Shown one piece after another: positions 6,387 to 14,602 of a DNA stretch of 64,000 nt. The stretch comes from Raineyella antarctica (lineage in GTDB: Bacteria > Actinomycetota > Actinomycetes > Propionibacteriales > Propionibacteriaceae). The translations under genes were made by a program, and so were the position numbers. The stretch's first letter is position 1. Each line of letters starts with the position of its first letter. Below the pieces are notes generated by a model. That model saw only the letters and a program-made list of their open reading frames with translations. It had not been told where the DNA came from and made no database searches. The stretch lies in assembly GCF_900092135.1 (NCBI RefSeq), contig NZ_FMYF01000004.1, forward strand, positions 1 through 64,000, in the 5' to 3' direction.

Positions 6387-9283
6387 AGCCTGCCTCGTTC
6401 TGTGGGCTGGGGCCGCCGGGTGCTGTCGTCCCGCTCCCACTCGGTGACCGGCCCATCGGGGCCATTGTTACGCTGGCGGACCCGAGGAACTGCGGCCAGA
6501 ACCGCATACGCCAGCGCCTCGCAGCCACTGACCGGGCCATGGACCGATCGCAGCAACTCCCATGTCGTCGATGTCACGGTGTCGAGAGGGGGCGGAACAT
6601 CCCTAGCTTCGTCACGGCGAGTGTCTGCCTTCTGCTGCGTCCACAGCTCTGCCGGCCCCCGTTGGTTGCGCCGCAGCACCTTCAGCAGGGACGCCACGTC
6701 CTGCGGTGTCCGTACGGGAACGGGGGGAGCGGGGACGATCATCTTCTCGTCATCCTCGAAGGACTGGTCAACGAAGTAGTCGTCGGCCGTGACCTCCGGG
6801 AACTCCCCGAAGCGGGCATGTCCCTCCTCGCTCAGCCCGAAGACCCCGGCGCCCCAAAGCGCCTGGTTCGTGCTGGGCAGCCGGCGGCGTGCCCGGTAGT
6901 AGGAGCGGACCGGCCAGCTCGCCGTCCCCACGTCGTAGCGGAAGGCCGGTCGGGCGGCGAGTACAGGCCCGCGGAGGTGCTCGAGAAGCGTGCGCAGCGT
7001 CGTCGGAGTGATCTCGGTGTCGGCGTCCAGGTAGACGCGGGGCCAAAGGGTTGCATGGGAATCTCCCACGTTCAGGGCGGTTGTTTTGGAGGGCACGTCG
7101 ATCTCGATCACCCGGACGCCCGGCACGGCAGCGGCGAGGGCCGCGGTGTCGTCGGTGCATCCGTTGCAGACGACGATCACCTCGACCAGGCCGGTGCGAA
7201 CCACCGGTTCGATCGAGGACAGGGTCCGGCTGATCACGGCGGACTCGTTGTGGGCCGGGATGATCACGGAGCCGTGGGGGAAGTCGGTGAGGACGTGCAC
7301 CGGTTCGGTGCTCGCCGTGGGGCCGGGCAACGTGTCCCAGCGGCCCTCGTCGGCCACCACGGCCAGGACGCCGCGACGGTCCCGCCGGTGGACCCGCAGG
7401 GTCTCACCCAGGACCACGCCCGCCCAAATGGCCGCGGGGACCCGGCCACCATGGTACTTGCGGGCATAGCGGACCACGTTAACCGCCATCAGCGCCGTCA
7501 ACTCGGGGGAGGTGCCCGAGCCCGACCCGAGGTGCACCATCGTGGCTTTTGGCTCGTACCAGGCGACGAACCCGAGGTCACGGGCGCGGCGGAAGTAGTC
7601 GGTCTCCTCCGAGTACAGGAAGAACCGCTCGTCCCACTCGCCGATCCGGCGGGCGGCAGCTGCGCGGACCATCACCGCTGCCCCTGTTGCCCAATCGATC
7701 TCGTGGCCGAACTGGTAGCTCTCCGGCGCCAGGTCCGTGCCGGCCAAGGCCGCGGGCCGTTGCCTCCACCTCCTGCCGAACGCGGCGTCCCCCATGATGG
7801 TCCCCGGGCTCGGCTCGCGGTACAGGGACGGCTGGACGTTCCCGTCGCCATCGACCAGGCGGGGGACCACCAGGTCCGCCATACCGGACCGAATGACCGA
7901 CAGCAGCGCTGCGATCGCGCCGGGCAGCACCTGCAGGTCGGGATTGAGGACCAGGAGCGCCTCGGCCTCACCGGCGGCGCGGGCCGCGACATTGATGCCC
8001 GCTGCATACCCGAGGTTGCCTCCGGTGGGGGTGACGATGACGTCCGAGTGCCTACCCAGCACCTGCAGGGTCGCGTCGGTGGACGCGTTGTCCGCCACGA
8101 CCACCCGGAGCCGTAGGCCGGTGGCCTCCCGACGGAGGCTCTCGAGCAGGGCATCGATGTGGTCGGCGCTGTTGAAAGTGACCACCAGGACCGCGACGTC
8201 GGCCGCCAGGCCGGGCGCGGCGAACGTCCCGTCCGGCCTGGGCGGCTCGGTCGTTGGCGACCCACCGACCGCTGCGGCCTCCGGTCGCCGAGCGGATCGG
8301 GGGGGATCCGGGGTAACGGGGGGTGGCGAGACGGCCGGTGGATCGGTCTGGGGGAGCAGCGCGCTGTGGCGCCGCAACTGGAGCAGCCCAGGCGGGTCGT
8401 CCAGGAGATACCGCTTCGCGAGCCGGCGGGGCTCGCGGGCGAGTCGCCATGCCCACTCCAGACCGTGGTCGCTGGCGACCCGCGGAGCGCGCTGGATGGC
8501 GTCGGCGAGGAAGTCGACGACCGCTCCGAAGGCGAGCAGGACGTTCGCCCCGGTCGCCGGGCCGTAGCGGGAGATCCACAGTTCCTGGCGCGGTTTGCCC
8601 AGGCCGACGATCAGCAGTTGCGGCCCGGCGGCGGCAATGGCGGAGGCGAGCCGCAGCGAGGCCGCGTCATCGGCCAGCTCGGACCTGTCGGGGGACCACA
8701 TGCCGGCGACGACGAGCCCGGGACGGGTCCGCGTCAGTCGGCGGGACAGCAGGCGCTGGACCACGTACGAGCCGCCGACGAACCCCACCGAGACACCTGC
8801 CTGTTCGGCCGCGTCGAGGAGGGGCTCGGCCAGGTCGCTGCCCGCCAGCCGCGGCCAGGGACGGCCGCTCAGACGTGATGACTGCGCGACCAGTGGTGCC
8901 CCGTCGAGCAAGGTCAGCCACTCGAGGGGACGGCGGGCGCCGTCCACGTCGGTGCTGGTGGGATGCAGGGAATCGCCCAGCACATGGCGCCACCGGCCGG
9001 TCTCCCCGAACTGCACGATGTGGTCCAGGTTGGCCGAGATCACGGCCAACGGTGGGTCCACCAGGGCGCGCGACGGACGGTCGGCCGCAGCGGGCTGGGC
9101 CGCCCGCTGGACGATGGTCGCGACGGCGTCGGCCTGGTCCATCAGGTCGACCACGACGCCGGCCAGTTCCACCCGCGGGTGGGTACGGGCCCGGTCCGCC
9201 CGGGTCCCGTCGTCCTCGGGGGTCTCAGTGCCCGGCCGCACGTCTCGCGTGGCCGCCGGGCGCTCACGTACGGTCGTCGTCAT
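6383..9283 (-). CDS. Three-domain glycosyltransferase: WecG/TagA (GT26) + GT2 + GT2
   Basis: A 966-aa protein with three glycosyltransferase units. Residues ~40-300 match the WecG/TagA/CpsF family: DGAPLV near residue 126, AGSDL, and GLGKPRQELWI are recognisable. A Pro-rich linker (~315-350) follows. Residues ~360-640 are a rhamnosyltransferase-type GT2 (VLVVTFNS, DNAST, LNPDLQ, SEETDYFRRA). Residues ~668-900 are a second GT2 (VIIPAHNE, VCNGCTDDT, YLDADTEI). GT26 enzymes usually add the second sugar to a lipid-linked primer, so one polypeptide could perform several successive additions. The gene couples to both neighbours by ATGA overlaps. Its GC-rich codon use is unlike the downstream operon genes. 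Confidence 0.85.
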   Translation of the reverse strand: MTTTVRERPAATRDVRPGTETPEDDGTRADRARTHPRVELAGVVVDLMDQADAVATIVQRAAQPAAADRPSRALVDPPLAVISANLDHIVQFGETGRWRHVLGDSLHPTSTDVDGARRPLEWLTLLDGAPLVAQSSRLSGRPWPRLAGSDLAEPLLDAAEQAGVSVGFVGGSYVVQRLLSRRLTRTRPGLVVAGMWSPDRSELADDAASLRLASAIAAAGPQLLIVGLGKPRQELWISRYGPATGANVLLAFGAVVDFLADAIQRAPRVASDHGLEWAWRLAREPRRLAKRYLLDDPPGLLQLRRHSALLPQTDPPAVSPPPVTPDPPRSARRPEAAAVGGSPTTEPPRPDGTFAAPGLAADVAVLVVTFNSADHIDALLESLRREATGLRLRVVVADNASTDATLQVLGRHSDVIVTPTGGNLGYAAGINVAARAAGEAEALLVLNPDLQVLPGAIAALLSVIRSGMADLVVPRLVDGDGNVQPSLYREPSPGTIMGDAAFGRRWRQRPAALAGTDLAPESYQFGHEIDWATGAAVMVRAAAARRIGEWDERFFLYSEETDYFRRARDLGFVAWYEPKATMVHLGSGSGTSPELTALMAVNVVRYARKYHGGRVPAAIWAGVVLGETLRVHRRDRRGVLAVVADEGRWDTLPGPTASTEPVHVLTDFPHGSVIIPAHNESAVISRTLSSIEPVVRTGLVEVIVVCNGCTDDTAALAAAVPGVRVIEIDVPSKTTALNVGDSHATLWPRVYLDADTEITPTTLRTLLEHLRGPVLAARPAFRYDVGTASWPVRSYYRARRRLPSTNQALWGAGVFGLSEEGHARFGEFPEVTADDYFVDQSFEDDEKMIVPAPPVPVRTPQDVASLLKVLRRNQRGPAELWTQQKADTRRDEARDVPPPLDTVTSTTWELLRSVHGPVSGCEALAYAVLAAVPRVRQRNNGPDGPVTEWERDDSTRRPQPTERGRL

Positions 9284-9903
9284 GCCGTCGGCTCCAAGCC
9301 GTTCCCGGTCTCGCGGTAGAGCCGGCCGGTCGCGGGGCAGCGCCAGCCGTCCTCCTCCTGGACCAGGGGGTGTCCGGCTTCGCCGACCCAGCCGACCTGC
9401 CGGGCGGGGACGCCGACCACGATCGCGTACGGGCGGACATCACGGGTCACCACGGCTCCGGCCGCCACCATGGCCCAGGCCCCGATCGTGACCGGTGCCA
9501 CGCACACCGCCCGCGCGCCGATGGAGGCACCGGTGTCGATCGTGACGGCCACCTCCGACCAGTCATCGGCGGACTTCAGGCTGCCGTCAGTGTTGACCGC
9601 CCGGGGGAACAGGTCATTGGTCAGTACCGCCGCCGGGCCGATGAACACACCGTCACCCAGCCGCGCGGGCTCGTAGACGAGGGCGTAGTTCTGCAGCTTG
9701 CAGTTGCGACCCAGGACCACCCCCGGTCCGACGTACGCCCCCCGGCCGACCGTGCAGCCGGCGCCGAGGACGGCGCCCTCGCGGATCTGCGCCAGGTGCC
9801 AGATCACCACGTCGGGGCCGAGGTCGGCATCCGGCGCCACGTCAGCACTCGGCTCGATCCGCGCCCCGACGTACGGTGCGCGCTCCGTCTCCACTGATGT
9901 CAT
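9280..9903 (-). CDS. Hexapeptide-repeat acyltransferase (WbbJ/WbpD-like)
   Basis: A 207-aa left-handed beta-helix acyltransferase. Imperfect hexapeptide repeats run through most of the chain (ADLGPDVVIWHLAQI, GAVLGAGCTVG, GASIGARAVCVAP, GVPARQVG at the end of the helix). The C-terminal 35 residues, with one Cys and aromatic residues, form a short extra tail. Such enzymes acetylate sugars or nucleotide-sugars in surface glycan pathways. The stop overlaps the next gene's ATG as ATGA, and its own ATG overlaps the stop of a doubtful upstream ORF as TGATG. Confidence 0.82.
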   Translation of the reverse strand: MTSVETERAPYVGARIEPSADVAPDADLGPDVVIWHLAQIREGAVLGAGCTVGRGAYVGPGVVLGRNCKLQNYALVYEPARLGDGVFIGPAAVLTNDLFPRAVNTDGSLKSADDWSEVAVTIDTGASIGARAVCVAPVTIGAWAMVAAGAVVTRDVRPYAIVVGVPARQVGWVGEAGHPLVQEEDGWRCPATGRLYRETGNGLEPTA

Positions 9904-10331
9904 CAGTCACTCCCGGGCTGTCCCGATCCAGCTGGGGTCCTCGCCAGTCCCATGCTCGGAGCGGCGGGCCAGATGGTGATTTCAACGTAGGTCCGGGCCG
10001 AGGCGGGGGCAACGGAAAACGGAGCCGGGAAGCCGAATCGGGGGGTGAACGAGTACCGCACGAGCAGGACCACGTAGGCGCTGCCGGGCAAGTGCGCGTG
10101 GACCACGCGGACAGGGGCGACCGGCGGTGCCGAGGCAGGGAAAGACCTCTCTGGCAGTGCCGTTGCCAGCGCCCTAGCCTGATGGCGGATGGGAATCACG
10201 GGCGCCGGGGCGTGTCCCACCCCCTGACACGTCCCGGCGACCACACCGGTCAGGGCACGGCCAAGCTCGCGAGCACTGTCGAACGCGGGTCGGCCGGCCT
10301 CGTGACCGGGAGAGGAAATCGTGATGCGCAT
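9903..10331 (-). CDS. Hypothetical ORF upstream of the polysaccharide operon
   Basis: An open frame of up to 142 codons that ends in a TGATG overlap with the acyltransferase, as if it were the first gene of the operon. Third codon positions are strongly G/C in the downstream two thirds (roughly 9990-10200 on the + coordinate), which supports coding there. The 5' part overlaps the divergent small gene and is less convincing, so the true start may be an internal GTG. The C-terminal portion, with YVVLLVRYSFTPRFGF, looks like a beta-strand-rich secreted or membrane-associated protein. I do not recognise the family. Confidence 0.35.
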   Translation of the reverse strand: MRITISSPGHEAGRPAFDSARELGRALTGVVAGTCQGVGHAPAPVIPIRHQARALATALPERSFPASAPPVAPVRVVHAHLPGSAYVVLLVRYSFTPRFGFPAPFSVAPASARTYVEITIWPAAPSMGLARTPAGSGQPGSD

Positions 10332-10608
10332 CCTGACGAGAAGTCTTCGGTACGCCCTGGGAACAGTTGCAGTCGGGGCCGCGATGCTGGCGTCGACGGC
10401 GGTGGCCCATGCCCAGCCGTTCGCCGGGGGCTATCCGGGCACCTGGGGCCAGGAGGTCAAGGCGTGCAACCTGAGCGCCTGCTATCCCGGCGGCACCGAC
10501 CGGGGAGACTACGTCAACTCACAGGCCCGTGATGATTCCGGCCGTGGCTACGCGCAGGAGATCCAGGACCTGGCCAATCCGGGTCGCGCGCTTCCCTCGC
10601 CGTTCTGA
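10321..10608 (+). CDS. Small secreted protein, unknown
   Basis: A 95-aa protein starting GTG-ATG (the second codon at 10324 is the alternative start) after GAGAGGAAATC. Residues 1-31 form a signal peptide: basic start, a hydrophobic core and an A-H-A cleavage site. The mature part of about 64 residues is Gly/Tyr-rich and contains two Cys (CNLSAC), which could form a disulfide outside the cell. No family is recognised. It is divergent from the polysaccharide operon. Confidence 0.55.
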   Translation: MMRILTRSLRYALGTVAVGAAMLASTAVAHAQPFAGGYPGTWGQEVKACNLSACYPGGTDRGDYVNSQARDDSGRGYAQEIQDLANPGRALPSPF

Positions 10609-10696
10609 CACGCGTTGGCGCCGCTCCCCTAGGCTTGGTTCTCATCGTCCTGACCACCTGACAGTTCGGGCGCGGTCATCGCCGAGGGTGTGGCGC

Positions 10697-11524
10697 TCAG
10701 GCTCCGGCGAGGGTCACGACCGCATCGGTGGCGAAGCCGAGGAGCAGTCCCACGAGAACGCCCCAGGTGGTGGTGATCTTCATGTTCTGGCGACGCGCGA
10801 CGGCGAGCAGTTCGATCACGACGTAGAGGATGGATCCCGCGGCCAGCGAGAGGAACCCGACGCTGACCAGGTCGTTGGAGAACTGCTGGCCGACGATCGT
10901 GCCGAAGAACGTCGGACCACCGCCGATCAGGCCCAGCAGGGCGAGGTACTTCCAGGAGGGACGTTCGTGCTGGGCGGCCATCGGGGCGACGATCCCGAAG
11001 CCCTCGGTGCCGTTGTGGATGGCGAAGCCGATGACCAACAGGATCGCCAACTGGGTCGCGCCGGTTGCGGCGCTGTTGCCGATCGCCAGCCCCTCGGCGA
11101 AGTTGTGCAGGCCGATCCCCACGGCGATCATCAGCGAGAGCGTGTGGGCCGTGGAGAGGGGCGCAGCGGCGACCCCGGACGCGGTCGCGGCACCGGGACC
11201 CTCGGGACGTGGGACGGGCCTCGCCCGTCGGGCCACCCAGCGGTCGAAGTGGACCAGGCCGACCAACCCGGCGGCGAGCCCGATCGCGAAGACGGCCGAG
11301 GATCCGACGACGGCGGTGACGTCCTTGTCCCCGAGGCCCTTGTCGATGGGCTCCCAGGCGTGCGCCAGCACGTCCCACAACAGGAACAACAGGATGCCGA
11401 CCGCCAAGGCGTTCAACCAGACCCGGGTCCTGGGTAGCGCAGCCCTGATCCGTCCCAGGGGAAGTCCGAGGAAGATGGTCAGTCCGGCGATCAGGCCGAG
11501 CACAACCACGTGGGTGGCGCTCAT
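10697..11524 (-). CDS. ZIP-family metal transporter
   Basis: A 275-aa membrane protein with eight hydrophobic segments and a variable cytoplasmic loop after the third. The pore motifs are visible: IGLHNFAEGLAIG in one helix and IHNGTEGFGI in the next, matching the HNxxEG metal-binding patterns of ZIP transporters. The expected substrate is Zn(II) or a related divalent ion, moved into the cytoplasm. The start at 11524 is chosen because AAAGGA lies 8 nt upstream on the minus strand; longer frames have no such site. Confidence 0.88.
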   Translation of the reverse strand: MSATHVVVLGLIAGLTIFLGLPLGRIRAALPRTRVWLNALAVGILLFLLWDVLAHAWEPIDKGLGDKDVTAVVGSSAVFAIGLAAGLVGLVHFDRWVARRARPVPRPEGPGAATASGVAAAPLSTAHTLSLMIAVGIGLHNFAEGLAIGNSAATGATQLAILLVIGFAIHNGTEGFGIVAPMAAQHERPSWKYLALLGLIGGGPTFFGTIVGQQFSNDLVSVGFLSLAAGSILYVVIELLAVARRQNMKITTTWGVLVGLLLGFATDAVVTLAGA

Positions 11525-11626
11525 CAGGCATCCTTTCGAGAAGGTCAGTTGAGCCAACCTATCCGTCGAGGCGGGCCAGGTCCATGGCAGCCCAGGGATC
11601 AGCCCACCCGCCACTGGGTACACCGG

Positions 11627-11665
11627 CAGGATCCCGCCCACGAGACTTTCGTGGACGGGATCCTG
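11627..11665. terminator. Strong hairpin (terminator-like)
   Basis: Two 17-nt arms (11627-11643 and 11649-11665) pair with one mismatch around a 5-nt loop. The hairpin lies just downstream of the 58-aa minus-strand gene and upstream of the ZIP gene. It has no T-run, as is common in high-GC actinobacteria. Confidence 0.6.
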
Positions 11666-11743
11666 TGCGCAGGACCGAGGCCGAACGCCGAGGTCGTGCG
11701 CGTGGTCCGGGCGCCCCTCGTGCAGCGGAGGGGCGAACGGCGC

Positions 11744-11920
11744 TCAGCCGAAGATGCGACCGAAGATGCCGGTCGGCCTGGCCGCGGCGATCTCCTCGGC
11801 CGTGTGCTGGCCGTTGCACCACTGGCCCTTCGGCACCGAGGCCTTGACCTGGGCGACGTGCTGGCCGCAGCCGGCCCAGGTGGTCTTGCCGCAGACCTTG
11901 CAGCTGACGGGACGACACAT
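11744..11920 (-). CDS. Small Cys-rich protein (CxxC / CGQH type)
   Basis: A 58-aa protein starting MCRPVSCKVCGKTTWAGC with AGGAAGAGG as ribosome site. The Cys spacing (C2, C7, C10, C18) plus two His in the GQH repeats (CGQH and CNGQH) suggests a small zinc-binding fold. Similar short proteins starting MCRPV.C..CGK are common in actinobacteria and have no assigned function. The C-terminal 15 residues (ARPTGIFGRIFG) look amphipathic. It stands alone between two hairpins. Confidence 0.75.
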   Translation of the reverse strand: MCRPVSCKVCGKTTWAGCGQHVAQVKASVPKGQWCNGQHTAEEIAAARPTGIFGRIFG

Positions 11921-12062
11921 GGTGGTACCTCTTCCTTCTTCTGTGGAACCGCCCGAGGGCGGTGCAGGGACCGGGCGCCGGTGGCGCTCGGAGTCGTGGT
12001 GATCGGGTGGGTGGGCAGTGGTGGGTGCTCGAGCCGGCGGTCCCGACTCGGGCTGGGGATGG

Positions 12063-12839
12063 TCAGCTGAGAAGCGTGGGCACGTTCATCGCCCCGATGT
12101 AGCCGGCGAGGGCCACCAGCATGACGATGAAAGCGCGGGTGAGCGTACGGGCGGGGACTCTGGACGTGATCCGCGAGCCCAGCAGTGAGCCGACCACCGC
12201 GAAGACGGTGAAGCCGCCGATGACGACCCAGTCAAGCTCGACCCCGTTGCCCAACCGGAAGGCCAGGGCGGTGCCACTGTTGATCGCGATCACCAGCAGG
12301 GAGGTGCCGACGGCCGCCGGCATCGCCAGGCCCATCGCCAGCACCAGGGCGGGGACGACGGCGAAACCGCCGCCGATGCCGAAGAAGCCGGTGAGCAGGC
12401 CCACCCCGCTGGCCGCGAGCACCAGGCGCAGGGGCCGGGGCCGCGGCTCGACGGCTGCGGCGGCCGATGTCCCGGTGCGGCGGTGGCGCCGCCACATCAG
12501 CAACGCCACCACCAGCATCAGTACGGCGAAAGCCGACATCAGCACGGCCGAGGGGAGGCCGACCGCCAGCTTGGCCCCCAGGAACGAGCCGAGGACGCCG
12601 AGGATGCCGAAGATGACGCCGCGGCCCAGCCGTACGTTGCCCTTGCGCTGGTGGGGAACCAACCCGACCAGTGAGGTCAGACCGATGATGATCAGCGAGG
12701 CCGTGGTCGCGGTCGTGGGGGACTGGCCGAGCAGGTAGACCAGGCCCGGGACGGCGAGGATGGACCCGCCGGCGCCCAGACTGCCGAGAGCGGTGCCGAT
12801 CAGCAGGCCCAGCGGGATGACCCAGAGCAGTTCCGTCAT
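12063..12839 (-). CDS. Sulfite exporter TauE/SafE family membrane protein
   Basis: A 258-aa protein with eight predicted helices in two related halves. Each half starts with the family hallmark (GTALGSLGAGGSILAVP and LTGFFGIGGGFAVVP). TauE/SafE proteins export sulfite or related sulfur anions. It is the last gene of a three-gene operon. Its ATG overlaps the rhodanese stop as TGATG. In the Staphylococcus cst operon the equivalent gene (tauE) also accompanies cstB, so sulfite or thiosulfate export during persulfide detoxification is the likely job here. Confidence 0.87.
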   Translation of the reverse strand: MTELLWVIPLGLLIGTALGSLGAGGSILAVPGLVYLLGQSPTTATTASLIIIGLTSLVGLVPHQRKGNVRLGRGVIFGILGVLGSFLGAKLAVGLPSAVLMSAFAVLMLVVALLMWRRHRRTGTSAAAAVEPRPRPLRLVLAASGVGLLTGFFGIGGGFAVVPALVLAMGLAMPAAVGTSLLVIAINSGTALAFRLGNGVELDWVVIGGFTVFAVVGSLLGSRITSRVPARTLTRAFIVMLVALAGYIGAMNVPTLLS

Positions 12840-13156
12840 CAGCGGCTTCGCGGTCCGGTGACGTACTCGCGACCCTCGGCGATCCACCCGCTGGTTCCGC
12901 CGTCGACGCTGACCGCGTCGAAGCCTGCCGCCTGGAGGATCGAAGCGCCCGACAGGCTGCGCTTGCCGCTGGCACAGATCACGTACACCGGGCCGCGCCG
13001 CGGCAGCTCGTCGGTACGTCGGGTGAGCTCGCCGAGCGGGATGAGCACGGCCCCGGGCACGTGGCCCTGCTCGTACTCGTGCGGTTCGCGGACGTCGATC
13101 AGGGTGGCCCCGGTGGCGTACGCCCCGGCCAGGTGGGAGTAGTCGCAGGTCTTCAT
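12839..13156 (-). CDS. Single-domain rhodanese (thiosulfate/persulfide sulfurtransferase)
   Basis: A 105-aa protein with one rhodanese domain. The active-site loop is C61-ASGKRS, giving the persulfide-forming Cys61 with basic residues in the loop. The CH2A-type motif LIDVREPHEYEQGHVPGA is also intact. It should move sulfane sulfur between small thiols and the downstream or upstream enzymes of the operon. It lies between the CstB-like gene and the TauE gene, coupled to the latter. Confidence 0.9.
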   Translation of the reverse strand: MKTCDYSHLAGAYATGATLIDVREPHEYEQGHVPGAVLIPLGELTRRTDELPRRGPVYVICASGKRSLSGASILQAAGFDAVSVDGGTSGWIAEGREYVTGPRSR

Positions 13157-13174
13157 GGTCGTGCTCCTCTCGGG

Positions 13175-14551
13175 TCAGGCGTTCGCGGTCGCGGTCTCGA
13201 TGGCACCCCAGCCGCCGAGGACGTCGGAGACGTCCTCGTAGCCGCGCTGGCGCAGCCAGCTGGCGCCCACACTGGAGCGATAGCCGCCGGCGCAGTGCAG
13301 CAGGACCGGGCGCTGCGGGTCCAGCTCGCGGTAGCGCTTGGGCAGTTCGGCGAGCGGGATGTGGCGGGCGCCGTCGACGGTGCCGTTGACCAGCTCGCCG
13401 ACATTGCGGATGTCGACCAGCTGCACCTCGGGATCCTTGATCGCCTCGAACATCTGGATAGCGGTCAGTCGGCTGGACTGCTCGGCGGACTGAGGGTGCT
13501 CGACCAGGTAGGTCTCGACGTCGGGGAGGTAGCCCACGCAGCGGTCGAAGCCGATCCGTGCCATCCGCAGGGCGGTCGCCTGCTCCTGGCCGGGATCGGC
13601 GACGACCACGAACTCGCGCTCGTGGTCGATCACCATGCCGGCAGTCTCCGCCATCCGGCCGCCGAAGCCGACGTTGACCGAGCCTGCCAGGTGCCCGGCC
13701 GCGAAGTCCATCGGGTCGCGCGAGTCGAGCACGGCAGCGCCCGACGCGATCACGGCGGCCAGCTCCTCGGCATCCAGGGGCCGGATCTCGGCGCCCAGGT
13801 CACGTACGGGCCGCTGCGAGCGATTGACGATGGCGTCGTGCACGAAGTACGCCGGCGCGGACGGCTGGTCGTCGGTGACCAGGGCGGCGAACTCCTGCTC
13901 GCTCATCGGCCGGCAGGCATAGTTGAACAGCCGCTGCTGGCCGATGGTGGAAGACCGCTCGGTCGACAGGTTCTTGCCGCACGCCGAGCCTGCCCCGTGG
14001 GCAGGGAAGACTCGGACCTGGTCCGGCAGGCCCATCAGCTTGTGCTGGACCGAGTCGTAGAGCTTGGTGACCAGCTCCTCCTGGGAGACACCGATGGAGG
14101 CCAGCAGGTCGGGGCGGCCGACGTCGCCGATGAACAGCGCGTCGCCGGTGAGGACACCGTACGGCACCTCGTCTGTGGCGTGCTCGTAGACCAGGACACT
14201 GATCGACTCCGGGGTGTGGCCAGGGGTGCTCATGATCTCCAGCTCGAGCTCGCCGAGGCTGATGCGCTCACCGTCGGCCAGCGGGCGGAAGTCGAAGTCC
14301 GGCCGGGCGACCTCGCCGTAGCCGATCCAGGCGCCGGTCGCGCGGGCGAGCTCCAGGTGGCCCGACACGAAGTCGGCGTGGAAGTGGGTGAGGATGACGC
14401 CCTCGATGGCCAGACCGGCCGCCTTGGCGTCGGCGAGGTACTCCTCCACGTCACGGCGAGGGTCGACGACGACCGCCCGGCCGGTGGTCGGGTCCCCGAC
14501 CAGGTAGGAGGCGTGCGAGAGGCAGTCCAGGTAGTACTGGGTGAAGTGCAT
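13175..14551 (-). CDS. cstB: CstB-like persulfide dioxygenase-rhodanese fusion
   Basis: A 458-aa protein with three parts. Residues ~1-240 are a metallo-beta-lactamase fold with the persulfide dioxygenase metal motif THFHADFVSGH (55-65) and STPGHTPESISV. Residues ~260-350 are a rhodanese-like domain whose active Cys is replaced (VVVADPGQEQ). The C-terminal rhodanese has an intact LLHCAGGYRSS loop. This dioxygenase / pseudo-rhodanese / rhodanese order is that of CstB, which converts persulfides to thiosulfate. ATG at 14551 is preceded by GAAGGAG. It is the first gene of the operon, behind a CsoR/CstR-type operator. Confidence 0.86.
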   Translation of the reverse strand: MHFTQYYLDCLSHASYLVGDPTTGRAVVVDPRRDVEEYLADAKAAGLAIEGVILTHFHADFVSGHLELARATGAWIGYGEVARPDFDFRPLADGERISLGELELEIMSTPGHTPESISVLVYEHATDEVPYGVLTGDALFIGDVGRPDLLASIGVSQEELVTKLYDSVQHKLMGLPDQVRVFPAHGAGSACGKNLSTERSSTIGQQRLFNYACRPMSEQEFAALVTDDQPSAPAYFVHDAIVNRSQRPVRDLGAEIRPLDAEELAAVIASGAAVLDSRDPMDFAAGHLAGSVNVGFGGRMAETAGMVIDHEREFVVVADPGQEQATALRMARIGFDRCVGYLPDVETYLVEHPQSAEQSSRLTAIQMFEAIKDPEVQLVDIRNVGELVNGTVDGARHIPLAELPKRYRELDPQRPVLLHCAGGYRSSVGASWLRQRGYEDVSDVLGGWGAIETATANA

Positions 14552-14602
14552 GGGATGGTCTCCTTCGGTGAGGGGGCTCACACTCGTGCGCTGACGTCAC
14601 CC

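Noticed and set aside
6539-8116. Long + strand open frame of over 500 codons
   Set aside because: It is antisense to the triple glycosyltransferase gene, whose domains are unmistakable. Its translation is rich in Arg, Gly and Asp and has no family motifs, which is typical of the mirror frame in high-GC DNA.
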